A DNA stretch of 21,663 bases from an uncultured Prevotellaceae bacterium (GTDB taxonomy: Bacteria > Bacteroidota > Bacteroidia > Bacteroidales > Bacteroidaceae), in assembly GCA_946539475.1 (NCBI GenBank), contig CAMNHM010000032.1, forward strand, positions 1 through 21,663, given 5' to 3'. A program made the translations under genes and the position numbers. Numbering within the stretch: position 1 is the first letter of the stretch; every line of letters begins with the position of its first letter. A model generated the notes under the pieces. It was not told the origin of the DNA. It did no database searches and saw only the letters and a program-made list of their open reading frames with translations. Below are positions 6,678 through 15,644 of this stretch, piece after piece.

Positions 6678-9635
6678 ATGATGAAGCAGGTAAACATTCA
6701 ATTACCGCTGAGGATGATGGCCCTCTTGTTGGGACTCTTCCTTTCGGTAGGGGCCTTTGCGCAGCAGATCACTGTGAAGGGCCATGTGAAAGATGCTACT
6801 GGTGAACCCATCATCGGAGCTTCCATCCGCGTCGTCGGCACCCAGACGGGAGCCGTGAGCGACTTCGACGGTAACTTCCAGGTGAAGGCCAACCAGGGAC
6901 AGACACTCAGTGTCACGTATGTGGGTTATCAGACAGCCGAGGTGAAGGCTGCACCCAGCGTGACAATCACACTGCAGGACGATGCCCAGCTGCTGAAAGA
7001 TGTGGTGGTCATCGGTTATGGTACCGTGAAAAAGAGCGATGCCACCGGTTCGGTGATGTCGGTCGAGGCCGACCAGCTGAACAAGGGTCTGGCCACGTCG
7101 CCCGCTGATCTGCTGCAGGGTAAGACCCCCGGTGTGCAAATCACGACCAACAGCGGTGCCCCTGGTGCAGGATCGACCATCCGCATTCGTGGCGGCTCGT
7201 CACTTTCAGCCAGCAACGACCCTCTGATCGTCATCGACGGTCTGCCCATCAGCTCGACGGGCATCAGCGGCGGTGATGTGCTGAACACCATCAACCCCAA
7301 CGACATCGAGTCGTTCTCCATCCTGAAGGATGCATCGGCAACGGCCATCTATGGTAGCCGTGCCTCTAACGGTGTGATCCTCATCACCACGAAGAAGGGT
7401 AAGGCTGGCGCCAAGCCCCGCATCAACGTTGATCTGAGCGGAACATTCAAGACCGTCGGCAAGAAGGTCGACGTGCTCAGCGCCGAGGGTTTGAGAGAGC
7501 TCTTCACCTCACGCTACAGTGACAATGCCGATGCAATGGCTGCCCTGGGCAACGCCAACACCAACTGGCAGGACGAGATCTACAAGACTGCATTTGCTGA
7601 GGAAGTGAATGCCAGCGTTACGGGCGGCTATGTGGCTCAGGAAGGCGACTTCAAGATGCCATACCGCGTCAGCGCAGGATTCCTGAACAACGACGGTACG
7701 CTGAAGACCTCGAACATGAACCGCGGTACGGTGGGCCTGAACCTCACCCCCACCCTGCTTGACGACCGTCTGACAATCAACCTCAACGGTAAGGGCGTGT
7801 TCACTCACAACGCATACGCTGACGAAGGTGCCATCGGACAGGCTGTGAAGTACAATCCTCTGAAGCCCGTCTACAACGAGGACGGCACTTACCACTACTG
7901 GATGAACAGCGGACTGCCCAACTCAATGGCTCTGCTCAATCCCGTGGCTCAGCTCAACCAGCAGAACAAGGACTCATACGTACGTCGCTTCGTGGGCAAT
8001 GCTCAGTTCGACTATAAGTTCAAGTTCCTCGAAGGCCTCCGTGCCAACCTCAACCTCGGTCTCGACTTCTCCACCACCAGCGGTTGGAACGTTACCGAGC
8101 AGAACAGCGAAATCTCCTGGCACGACAAGGCACAGAACGGTAGCGGTCTCTGGGAGAGCTACTCACAGCTGCGTCGCGACCAGACCCTTGAGTTCTATCT
8201 GGCCTATGCCAAGGAGCTTGAGGAGCTCAAGAGCCGCTTCGACATCCTCGGCGGTTATTCATGGCAGCGTTTCTTCAACAGGACTACCAGCTATAAGGTA
8301 TCGAACGACGGTCTGGGCACAGAGTTTGCCACCACGCCGCTGTTCAAGACCGAGAGCTACCTCGTGTCATTCTACGGACGTCTGAACTACACCCTCATGG
8401 ACCGCTACCTGCTCACCGCTACCCTGCGTAACGATGGTACTTCGCGCTTCCAGAACAACAAGTGGGGCTTGTTCCCCTCAGTGGCTCTGGCATGGCGCAT
8501 CAGCGAGGAGCCGTTCCTGAAGAACGTCGACTGGCTGTCGAACCTGAAGCTCCGTCTGGGCTATGGTATCACCGGTCAGCAGAACATCGGACAGGGTGAC
8601 TATCCCTCCATCGCTACCTATCACACCAATCAGGCCGGTTCCTACTACTGGTTCGGCAACAACGTGATTATTCCTATCACGCCGAAGGGCTATGCCGCCC
8701 AGATCAAGTGGGAGGAGACCACGACCTACAACGTCGGTCTGGACTTCGGCTTCATGAGGAACCGCATCAACGGTAGCATCGATCTCTACAAGCGCAAGAC
8801 CAACGACCTGTTGAACTTCGTACCCGTCTCCGCTGGCACCAACCTCACCAACTATCTGCTGCAGAACGTAGGCGACATGGAGAACAAGGGTATTGAAGTA
8901 GCCTTGAACGTCGTTCCCATCGAGCAGAAGGACCTGCGCTGGGAAGTGGGCGTGAACGTGGCCTACAACAAAAACGAGATCACTAAGCTGACTGCCAGCG
9001 ACGATCCCACCTATCCCGGCGTGGAGACTGGCGGCATCTCGGGTGGTGTAGGCAACAAGGTGCAGATACAGAAGGTGGGCAATCCCATCAACTCGTTCTA
9101 TGTGTTCCAGCAGGTTTATGCTGAGAATGGCAAACCCCTGGAAGGTGTCTATGTAGACCGCAACCACGACGGACAGATCACCGACGACGACCGCTACGTC
9201 TACTACAAGCCCGATGCTGACGTGAACATCGGCTTCAACACCGAGCTTAGCTACAAGAAGTGGACCCTCTCGGCATCACTCCGTTCAAGCCTGGGCAACT
9301 ACGTATATAATAATGTGGCCTCCGACGCTGAGATGCTGGCCGACCTCTGGACCAACAACTTCATCGCCAACCGCGTGACCACCGCTCCGTTCAGCAACTT
9401 CTCGCAGGCACAGTACAAGAGTGACTACTACGTGCAGAACGCTTCCTTCCTGAAGCTCGACAAGGTGACCCTGGCCTACAACCTCACTGACTGGTGCCGT
9501 CTGAACTTCACTGCCCAGAACATATTCACCATCACCAACTACGAGGGCGTTGATCCTGAGGTGGCTGGCGGCATCGACAATAACATGTATCCCCGCTCAC
9601 GTAACTTCATCCTGGGTGCAAGCTTTAACTTTTAA
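6678..9635 (+). CDS. susC: SusC-like TonB-dependent outer membrane transporter
   Basis: The 985-residue protein is a SusC/RagA-type TonB-dependent porin that imports oligosaccharides through the outer membrane, with the SusD lipoprotein as its lid. Signal peptide to about AFA-28. A carboxypeptidase-regulatory-like beta domain spans 31-100 (TVKGHVKDATGEPIIGASI), followed by the segment VVVIGYGTVKKSD (109-121) and the plug domain with DIESFSILKDASATAIYGSR (209-228) and NGVILITTKKG (231-241), all hallmarks of the SusC family. The rest is a beta-barrel ending in the aromatic residue of GASFNF. The start may be either of two adjacent ATG codons (6678 or 6681). It is first in the operon, 21 bp before susD, with a LacI operator and promoter upstream. 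Maltooligosaccharide is the likely substrate from context. Confidence 0.95.
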   Translation: MMKQVNIQLPLRMMALLLGLFLSVGAFAQQITVKGHVKDATGEPIIGASIRVVGTQTGAVSDFDGNFQVKANQGQTLSVTYVGYQTAEVKAAPSVTITLQDDAQLLKDVVVIGYGTVKKSDATGSVMSVEADQLNKGLATSPADLLQGKTPGVQITTNSGAPGAGSTIRIRGGSSLSASNDPLIVIDGLPISSTGISGGDVLNTINPNDIESFSILKDASATAIYGSRASNGVILITTKKGKAGAKPRINVDLSGTFKTVGKKVDVLSAEGLRELFTSRYSDNADAMAALGNANTNWQDEIYKTAFAEEVNASVTGGYVAQEGDFKMPYRVSAGFLNNDGTLKTSNMNRGTVGLNLTPTLLDDRLTINLNGKGVFTHNAYADEGAIGQAVKYNPLKPVYNEDGTYHYWMNSGLPNSMALLNPVAQLNQQNKDSYVRRFVGNAQFDYKFKFLEGLRANLNLGLDFSTTSGWNVTEQNSEISWHDKAQNGSGLWESYSQLRRDQTLEFYLAYAKELEELKSRFDILGGYSWQRFFNRTTSYKVSNDGLGTEFATTPLFKTESYLVSFYGRLNYTLMDRYLLTATLRNDGTSRFQNNKWGLFPSVALAWRISEEPFLKNVDWLSNLKLRLGYGITGQQNIGQGDYPSIATYHTNQAGSYYWFGNNVIIPITPKGYAAQIKWEETTTYNVGLDFGFMRNRINGSIDLYKRKTNDLLNFVPVSAGTNLTNYLLQNVGDMENKGIEVALNVVPIEQKDLRWEVGVNVAYNKNEITKLTASDDPTYPGVETGGISGGVGNKVQIQKVGNPINSFYVFQQVYAENGKPLEGVYVDRNHDGQITDDDRYVYYKPDADVNIGFNTELSYKKWTLSASLRSSLGNYVYNNVASDAEMLADLWTNNFIANRVTTAPFSNFSQAQYKSDYYVQNASFLKLDKVTLAYNLTDWCRLNFTAQNIFTITNYEGVDPEVAGGIDNNMYPRSRNFILGASFNF

Positions 9636-9640
9636 TCATT

Positions 9641-9647
9641 AAGGAGG
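9641..9647 (+). promoter_or_regulatory. Strong Shine-Dalgarno sequence of susD
   Basis: AAGGAGG ends 9 nt before the susD ATG at 9657. Consensus ribosome binding sites are uncommon in Bacteroidetes, and the other genes in this window have weak ones, so susD translation is probably boosted relative to its neighbours. That would suit a surface protein needed in large amounts. Confidence 0.7.
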
Positions 9648-9656
9648 ACAAGAAAT

Positions 9657-11216
9657 ATGAAACTGAATATCAAGAAATACGGTTTGATTCCTGCCGTCGC
9701 CACGGCCTTTGCCTTTACAGCTTGCACTGGCGACCTGGACGTGACCCCTATTGACCCCAATCTGGACACCCCCGAAAACGTACTCACCAATAACGATGCT
9801 TATAATCAGATTCTGGCCAAGTGCTATATAGGCCTTGCAGTCAGTTCGGCCGACGGCCCCAGCGGAGGTCCCGACATCGAAGGTATCGACGGTGGCTTCG
9901 GTCAGTATCTGCGTGCCCTGTTCAACCTGCAGGAGCTGCCCACCGACGAGTGCGTCATGGGCTGGAACGACCAGACCATCAAGGACCTGCACGGACTGCA
10001 GTGGACCTCTAGCGACGTGTTCATCTCGGCTTGCTATAGCCGCATCTTCTACCAGATCTCGATGTGCAACGAGGTGATGCGCCGCATCGGCAACACCGAC
10101 GACGCCACCTTGAAGCAGTACAAGGCTGAAGCTCGTGCACTGCGCGGACTGAGCTATCTGCACGCCATCGACCTCTTCGGCAATGTTCCCTTCACCGACG
10201 AGAACTCGGAGGTGGGTGGTGCCAACCCACAGCAGATCAGCCGTGCCGACCTGTTCAACTGGCTTGTCAAAGATATGGAGGAATGTGCCAACGACCTGCC
10301 TGCTAATCCCGAGAAGTATCGCTGCGGCAAGGGTATGGTCTACATGATCCTGGCCAAGCTCTACCTGAATGCTCAGGTTTACACAGGCACAGCCAACTAT
10401 GCCAAGTGCGCCGAGTACTGCCAGAAGGTCATCGACCTGGGCTACAAACTTGAGTCGGCAGCCGACTGGTACAAGATGTTCTGTGCCGACAACGACCAGC
10501 TGCTGGGCACCGGCCACGAGCTTATCTTCAGCGTCTATCAGGATCACATCAACACCCAGGCTTACGGTGGCTCGACCTACATCGTCTGTGCTTCTATCGG
10601 TGGCAACATGAATCCTGCTGACTATGGACTCGGCGGCGACGGTTGGGGCGGCATCCGCCTTACCCCGCAGTTCGTCAACAAGTTCGATGAGACGGCCGAC
10701 CAGCGTGCACGTTTCTTCACCGACGGACAGTCGAAGGCCATTGCTGACCTGAGCAACTTCCAGAGCGGATATGCCTACACGAAGTTCACCAACCTGAAGG
10801 CCAACGGCTCGATGATCAGCGGTGCCAACGCCTTCCCCGACACAGACTTTATCATCTTCCGCCTGGCTGATGTCTACCTCATGCTGGCTGAGTGTCAGGT
10901 GGTGGGCGGCGTACAGTGCGACGGTATTGCCCGCTTCAACGAAATCCGCACACGTGCCGGCGTGCCCGCCATTGCCAATCCCACCAAGCAGGACATCATC
11001 GATGAGCGCGGACGTGAGCTGGCATGGGAGTGCCATCGCCGCTCCGACCTGGTGCGCTTCAACCAGCTCACCACGGCCGAATACCTCTGGAGCCACAAGG
11101 GCATGAACAGCAACGTGGGTACACCCCATGCTGTCGATGCCAAGTACAACCTCTTCCCACTGGCTTCGAGCGATGTCATGTCGAACACGAACCTCCAGCA
11201 GAACCCGGGATATTGA
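9657..11216 (+). CDS. susD: SusD-like starch-binding surface lipoprotein
   Basis: The 519-residue RagB/SusD-family lipoprotein binds glycans at the cell surface and closes over the SusC pore. Lipobox FTAC with Cys23. Family signatures: RALRGLSYLHAIDLFGNVPF (160-179), the TPR-like region around 225-262, FNEIRTRAGVPAI (427-439) and DERGRELAWECHRRSDLVRF (449-468). W103 in MGWNDQ and W330 in GWGGIRLTPQFV are placed in regions comparable to the starch-stacking tryptophans of Bacteroides SusD; this is an inference without alignment. Start chosen at the ATG behind a consensus Shine-Dalgarno. It lies between susC and the susE-like gene in the same operon. Confidence 0.95.
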   Translation: MKLNIKKYGLIPAVATAFAFTACTGDLDVTPIDPNLDTPENVLTNNDAYNQILAKCYIGLAVSSADGPSGGPDIEGIDGGFGQYLRALFNLQELPTDECVMGWNDQTIKDLHGLQWTSSDVFISACYSRIFYQISMCNEVMRRIGNTDDATLKQYKAEARALRGLSYLHAIDLFGNVPFTDENSEVGGANPQQISRADLFNWLVKDMEECANDLPANPEKYRCGKGMVYMILAKLYLNAQVYTGTANYAKCAEYCQKVIDLGYKLESAADWYKMFCADNDQLLGTGHELIFSVYQDHINTQAYGGSTYIVCASIGGNMNPADYGLGGDGWGGIRLTPQFVNKFDETADQRARFFTDGQSKAIADLSNFQSGYAYTKFTNLKANGSMISGANAFPDTDFIIFRLADVYLMLAECQVVGGVQCDGIARFNEIRTRAGVPAIANPTKQDIIDERGRELAWECHRRSDLVRFNQLTTAEYLWSHKGMNSNVGTPHAVDAKYNLFPLASSDVMSNTNLQQNPGY

Positions 11217-11257
11217 TCATTGATTATTAATATTGAACATTGAAAAGGAATATAGTT

Positions 11258-12178
11258 ATGAAAGCAAGATATTTCAAGACCGGTCTGCTGTTTGCAGCCA
11301 TCGCCATGATGTTCACAGCCTGCGACTCGGACCGCGACGACAACCCCGTACTGGGACCAGCCAATGCGCCCACGGAGTTCGTGCTGAACGCTTCGCCACT
11401 GGCTAACCAGTACATCGACATCTTCAAGGACAACAAGATCAACCTCACTTGGTCGCAGCCCAACTATTTCGTCAACACCGTTGTGAACTACAAGGTGCAG
11501 GTCGGTCTGGTACAGGGTGGCAACACCAAATGGGACACTGAGGACAACGGAAGTGCAAGGTTCCTGGAGACAGCATTCACCTCATGCTCGGCTACCCTCA
11601 GCGGTGAGGAGATTTCTCAGAGCATCAATCACATCAACGGTATCACCGACGAGAACAACTGGACAGATCCCGGTTATCTCGAAGTGGCCTTCCGTGTCTA
11701 TGCCGACATTCAGACCACTGCCAAGGAGTCTATCGAAGGCACAGGCATCTATTCGAACGCCGTCACCTTCAAGTCGATGCGTCCTGACAACAGCATCAAG
11801 GGTCTGGCAAGCATCTATGTCATTGGTAACTGCTCAGGATGGACAGAACCCGCCAAGGGCAATGCCGAGGCACTTGCAGCATGGCGCATCATGGAGACTG
11901 AGATAGGCAGCAACGTCTTTGTCGGTACATTCGACATTCCTGGTGGCATGCTCCAGTTCCGCTTCTACACCAAGCTCACCGGCTGGGATGGCGGCAACTC
12001 GTATGGTACTCAGGTCGACGACGCGCCCATCGTCTGCAACTTCGATGCTGACGGCAAGTACACTGGTCCTGCCGTGAACGGTAAGGGCTCGTGGGAGTTC
12101 GACGACTGGGCAGGAGGACAGCTCAAGATGACCGTCGACATGAACAAGAACACTGTCACATTCGAAACCGTTAAGTGA
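11258..12178 (+). CDS. susE: SusE-like outer membrane starch-binding lipoprotein
   Basis: The 306-residue lipoprotein (lipobox FTAC, Cys22) has an N-terminal SusE-type domain (about 35-175, with FVLNASPLANQYIDI and INLTWSQPNY) and one C-terminal carbohydrate-binding module (about 185-306, starting IYVIGNCSGW and ending with an MTVDMNKNTVTF strand). SusE-family proteins hold starch at the surface but are not enzymes. I chose ATG 11258 over an in-frame TTG at 11240 because the ATG is preceded by AAAAGGA and directly starts the signal peptide MKARYFKTG. Two residues after Cys22 begin the acidic stretch DSDRDD, which fits surface export. It sits 41 bp after susD in the operon. Whether it is best called SusE or a general SusE/F-type protein cannot be settled from the sequence alone. 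Confidence 0.85.
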   Translation: MKARYFKTGLLFAAIAMMFTACDSDRDDNPVLGPANAPTEFVLNASPLANQYIDIFKDNKINLTWSQPNYFVNTVVNYKVQVGLVQGGNTKWDTEDNGSARFLETAFTSCSATLSGEEISQSINHINGITDENNWTDPGYLEVAFRVYADIQTTAKESIEGTGIYSNAVTFKSMRPDNSIKGLASIYVIGNCSGWTEPAKGNAEALAAWRIMETEIGSNVFVGTFDIPGGMLQFRFYTKLTGWDGGNSYGTQVDDAPIVCNFDADGKYTGPAVNGKGSWEFDDWAGGQLKMTVDMNKNTVTFETVK

Positions 12179-12256
12179 TTGTAAGCAGAAGTAATGTTTA
12201 ACCAGAGGCGGGAACCGTGTCAAACCGTTGCCCGCCTCCCAAAGACAAAAGAAAAG

Positions 12257-14137
12257 ATGAAAAAGACAAGCTTATATATGATGGCCTTGCTCACCATGGG
12301 ATTCGCCGCATGTAACGACGATTTCCCCACTGAGTTCGTGCCTCAGACGAATGCTCCTGAGAACGCATTCCCGGCCAATGCCGTCAGCGTCACACCATCG
12401 GCTTCGACCATCAACCTCGTCGACCTGCTTGCCGCTGAGGAAGAGCAGCCCATTGCCATCGGTACCATCAACCTGGCATCACCGCTGCCCGCCAACACTG
12501 AGATGAAGGCCGAGGTACAGATCTCACGTAATGAGGACTTCTCACAGGTTGTCACCCTTGACGCCAACGTCGACGAGAAGAACGTCATCACCGTGATGCC
12601 TTCAGCTCTTAGTGATGCCTATTTTGGCAGTATCACCAAGAACCCTGCCTCTACCGACCTCTACCTGCGCACGCTGCTCTACACCGTCACTGGTGGTGAG
12701 GCCGTGACCATCGTCGGTACTCCTGGCAACAACTACTACGGCACTCAGAAGGTGGCTTTCACCCCTGAGAACCGTGCCAACATCTCGGCAGCCTATTATC
12801 TCATCGGCGGTCCCAACGACTGGCAGTCCTCAGCCACCGAGCGCATGATCAAGTTCAGCCACAGCGGAGCCGACGTCTATGAGGATCCTATCTTCACCGT
12901 CATCTTCGATGCTGCCGCCGAGGGCGACACTTGGTTTGCCATTGGTGACGACGCTGCCTGCGACGCCATCGGCAACGGTGACTGGAGCAAGCTGCTCGGC
13001 ATCGTGGGTGGCAACAGCCAGGCCACCGAGGGACAGATTGACTTCCGCTACAACCTGGGAGGCGACAACTCGTTCTGCGTACCTGCCGGTCCGAAGAAGA
13101 TCAAGGTGACGCTCAACATGCTCGAGTACACCTTCAAGGTAGAGTCGGTCAACATTGCCGAGGCCTACTACCTCATCGGCGGACCCGGCGAGTGGAGTGC
13201 CGAGTCGGCTATGACCATGCAGTTCTCGCACAGCAGCGCCAGCGTGGTCGACGATCCCGTCTTCACCTATACCATTGAGAGCACGGGTAGTGAGCTCTGG
13301 TTCGCCTTTGGCGATAAGGAAGCTATCGACGCCGTGGCCGAAGGCACATGGAACAAACTCTTCGGCACCACAGGTGCCAGCGAGGATCTCAGCGGTTCGT
13401 TCGACCGTCGCTACAACCTCGACGGCGACCATTCCTTCCACGTCGACGGGCAGGCTAAGTTCTACCGCTTCCAGGTGAACATGGCCGACATGACCTACGT
13501 CATCACCCCGCTGAACTTCCAGCAGTACATCTACGAGGCTGGTGTGAACAATGGCTGGGGAGGCACGGAGCAGCCACTCTACTGCGCTGACGGCAATGGC
13601 ATCTATACCGGATTCTTCTATGCCAAAGAAGACAGCTGGACTGACGGAAAGGGTGCCTTCAAATTGCGTGGTGCAGCCGACAACTGGGACAACGGCAACT
13701 ATGGAACGGGTACGCTCAATGCCGACGGCCTTACCGGCACGCTGATTGATGATGGCAATTCCGGCAATATCATGCCTGAACCGGGATTCTATCGTGCAGA
13801 TGTCAATTTAGCCGATATGACTTACAAGCTTACACCCATCAAGAGTGTATTCGTTGTTGGCAGTGCAGTGAATAACGACTGGGACAAAGGTGTCGAGATG
13901 ACCTACAACTTCGACAAGCTTTGCTGGGAATGTGATGCTACCTTCACCGAGGCCGGTGTCATCAAGTTCAAGGGTAATGGCACTTGGGACACTGAAGACG
14001 GTAACTGGGGTGGTACAGCCGATAACATCATCAACGGCTCTAATGACAATATCCCCGTCAGCGTCTCGGGAGATGTTCACATTGAGTTCTATCCGCTCTG
14101 CGAGACGAAAGCACACTGCATCATCACCAAGAGGTAA
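12257..14137 (+). CDS. susF: SusF-like lipoprotein with four starch-binding-type modules
   Basis: The 626-residue lipoprotein (lipobox FAAC, Cys19, then NDDF) has an N-terminal SusE/F domain (about 25-170) and four successive beta modules: 178-298 (AAYYLIGGPNDW), 302-418 (AEAYYLIGGPGEW), 424-527 and 529-626. The first two are clear tandem copies of each other, sharing the YYLIGGP opening, an F-SHS-A block, a W-A-GD strand and a closing hydrophobic strand. Bacteroides SusF carries three modules, so this protein has one more. It should grip starch at the cell surface next to SusD/E. I took ATG 12257 (behind AAAGAAAAG, starting MKKTSLYMM) because the upstream in-frame ATG 12194 would bury the signal peptide. 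A strong terminator follows. Confidence 0.85.
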   Translation: MKKTSLYMMALLTMGFAACNDDFPTEFVPQTNAPENAFPANAVSVTPSASTINLVDLLAAEEEQPIAIGTINLASPLPANTEMKAEVQISRNEDFSQVVTLDANVDEKNVITVMPSALSDAYFGSITKNPASTDLYLRTLLYTVTGGEAVTIVGTPGNNYYGTQKVAFTPENRANISAAYYLIGGPNDWQSSATERMIKFSHSGADVYEDPIFTVIFDAAAEGDTWFAIGDDAACDAIGNGDWSKLLGIVGGNSQATEGQIDFRYNLGGDNSFCVPAGPKKIKVTLNMLEYTFKVESVNIAEAYYLIGGPGEWSAESAMTMQFSHSSASVVDDPVFTYTIESTGSELWFAFGDKEAIDAVAEGTWNKLFGTTGASEDLSGSFDRRYNLDGDHSFHVDGQAKFYRFQVNMADMTYVITPLNFQQYIYEAGVNNGWGGTEQPLYCADGNGIYTGFFYAKEDSWTDGKGAFKLRGAADNWDNGNYGTGTLNADGLTGTLIDDGNSGNIMPEPGFYRADVNLADMTYKLTPIKSVFVVGSAVNNDWDKGVEMTYNFDKLCWECDATFTEAGVIKFKGNGTWDTEDGNWGGTADNIINGSNDNIPVSVSGDVHIEFYPLCETKAHCIITKR

Positions 14138-14156
14138 CAAAGAACTTAGATTACTA

Positions 14157-14196
14157 TCAGGCGAGCCGCTCATTGCTACGGCTCGCTTGATTTTTT
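14157..14196 (+). terminator. Rho-independent terminator between susF and the first amylase gene
   Basis: TCAGGCGAGCCG (14157-14168) pairs with CGGCTCGCTTGA (14179-14190), a 12-bp stem with a single G-T wobble and a 10-nt loop, followed directly by TTTTTT. It lies between susF and the GH13 lipoprotein gene, whose ATG is only 21 bp further on. No TAnnTTTG box is visible between the hairpin and that gene. Confidence 0.85.
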
Positions 14197-14217
14197 ACAA
14201 AACTAATAGGCACAGAA

Positions 14218-15561
14218 ATGAAGGAAGTACTTACCATCATCTGCTTAGCCGTGCTGCTGCTGACAGCCTGCGATCCCAAGCCAAAGAAAAGCGTCGCCGA
14301 CTTCCAGCTCCCTGCCGTCGACGACATTGCCATGTATCAGGTCAATCCGCGTGTGTTCGCTCCTGACCACTCACTCAATGCCGTCGCTGCACGCATCGAC
14401 AGCATCCGCGACCTGGGCGTCAACGTGATGTGGGTCATGCCCATCTACCCCATCGGCATCGAGAAAGGCAAGAACTCGCCCTACTGCATCAGCGACTACA
14501 AGGCCATCGCCCCCGAGTTTGGCACCATCGACGAGTTCAAGAATCTGGTGAAAGTATGCCACGAGCACGGCATGGGCATCATCTTGGACTGGGTGGCCAA
14601 CCATACCGCATGGGATCATCCCTGGCTGAAGGAGCATCCCGACTGGTACACCCACGACGAAGAGACCGACACCATCATTCATCCGCGTCCCTGGGACTGG
14701 CTCGACGTGGCTGACCTGAACTATGACAGCCGCGACATGCGACGCGCCATGATCGACGCGATGAAGTTCTGGATCACTGAGGTGGGCATCGACGGCTTCC
14801 GCTGCGATGTGGCCGATGGCGTGCCTGCCGACTTCTGGAAAGAAGCCATCGACGAACTGCGCCAGGCTGCTCAGCCTCGTAAGATTGTGATGCTGGCCGA
14901 GGGCAAGAACGTCGATAACTTCACCGTCGGAGGCTTCGACATGAACTACGGCTGGGACTTCAAGGACTCCCTGCTCCACGTCTTCCAGAACGGCATGCCA
15001 GCCGAACACCTCATCCAGGCCGACCGTGCCGAGTACGAGAGCCTGCCGGCTGGCAAGGTGAAGATGCGTTTCACCACCAACCACGACCACTCTACTGAAG
15101 CCACACCCGTCGTGGAGTTCACCAACGAGCGCGGCTCGATGGCTGCCTATGTGGCCACCATCTTCCTGCATGGCGGAGCTCTCATCTATGGATCGCAGGA
15201 GGTAGGCTACCCCACTCCCATCAACTTCTTCCACTACGTACCCGTCGACTGGACGGCAAATTCTTCCCTCTACCAGGAGTACAAGGCCCTCATTCATCTC
15301 TATAACGAGCATCCCGCCCTGCGCAAAGGTCAGCTTACGACTTATCCCGCCCAGGATGTACTGGTGTTCGAGAAGAGCGATGCCAAGGAGCGTTTCCTCG
15401 TCCTCGTGAACGTACGCAACAACCCCTCTGAGGCCGCCATTCCTGAGCAGTGGCAGGGCAAGGAAGTGGAGGATGAGATGCTCGATCGCGATGTGGAGCT
15501 CAACACTTCCATCACGCTCGCTCCCTACGAATACTACATTCTTGAGATGGACGAAGACTAG
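14218..15561 (+). CDS. GH13 alpha-amylase-family lipoprotein (first amylase)
   Basis: The 447-residue GH13 enzyme hydrolyses alpha-1,4-glucans. Lipobox LTAC with Cys18. All four GH13 regions are present: DWVANH (124-129), GFRCDVAD (193-200, nucleophile D197), LAEG (226-229, acid/base E228), TTNHDH (286-291, D290). After the barrel there is a short beta domain (about 375-445) and no carbohydrate-binding module. Residues after the lipid cysteine (CDPKPKK) are basic, unlike the acidic export signals of the other Sus lipoproteins, so it may face the periplasm and trim imported maltodextrins; this is an inference. It lies behind a terminator with no obvious promoter of its own, so expression may depend on read-through from susCDEF. 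Confidence 0.92.
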   Translation: MKEVLTIICLAVLLLTACDPKPKKSVADFQLPAVDDIAMYQVNPRVFAPDHSLNAVAARIDSIRDLGVNVMWVMPIYPIGIEKGKNSPYCISDYKAIAPEFGTIDEFKNLVKVCHEHGMGIILDWVANHTAWDHPWLKEHPDWYTHDEETDTIIHPRPWDWLDVADLNYDSRDMRRAMIDAMKFWITEVGIDGFRCDVADGVPADFWKEAIDELRQAAQPRKIVMLAEGKNVDNFTVGGFDMNYGWDFKDSLLHVFQNGMPAEHLIQADRAEYESLPAGKVKMRFTTNHDHSTEATPVVEFTNERGSMAAYVATIFLHGGALIYGSQEVGYPTPINFFHYVPVDWTANSSLYQEYKALIHLYNEHPALRKGQLTTYPAQDVLVFEKSDAKERFLVLVNVRNNPSEAAIPEQWQGKEVEDEMLDRDVELNTSITLAPYEYYILEMDED

Positions 15562-15578
15562 GCCAAACAGGAGAGCGC

Positions 15579-15592
15579 TGCAAACGATTGCA
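15579..15592. promoter_or_regulatory. Second LacI-type operator, upstream of the CBM amylase gene
   Basis: TGCAAACGATTGCA differs from the core of the perfect palindrome at 6531-6546 (TGCAAACGTTTGCA) by one base. Its centre (15585/15586) is 66 bp upstream of the centre of the TACCTTTG -7 box at 15648-15655, exactly the spacing found at the susC and regulator promoters. This makes a chance match unlikely and ties the second amylase to the same regulator. Confidence 0.75.
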
Positions 15593-15610
15593 CGAAATAA
15601 TAACTATATT

Positions 15611-15644
15611 AAGAGCCGCCTCAACTTGTTGTGGGCGGCTTTTT
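15611..15644 (+). terminator. Terminator of the first amylase gene
   Basis: AAGAGCCGCC (15611-15620) pairs with GGCGGCTTTT (15634-15643) around a 13-nt loop, the last bases of the stem merging with the T-run. It lies 50 bp after the stop codon of the first GH13 gene. Its loop holds the TTG -33 element of the next promoter, so the two signals overlap. Confidence 0.65.

Noticed and set aside
11240..11257. Upstream TTG start for the susE-like gene
   Set aside because: It adds six residues ahead of a complete signal peptide that begins at ATG 11258, which is better placed behind AAAAGGA.
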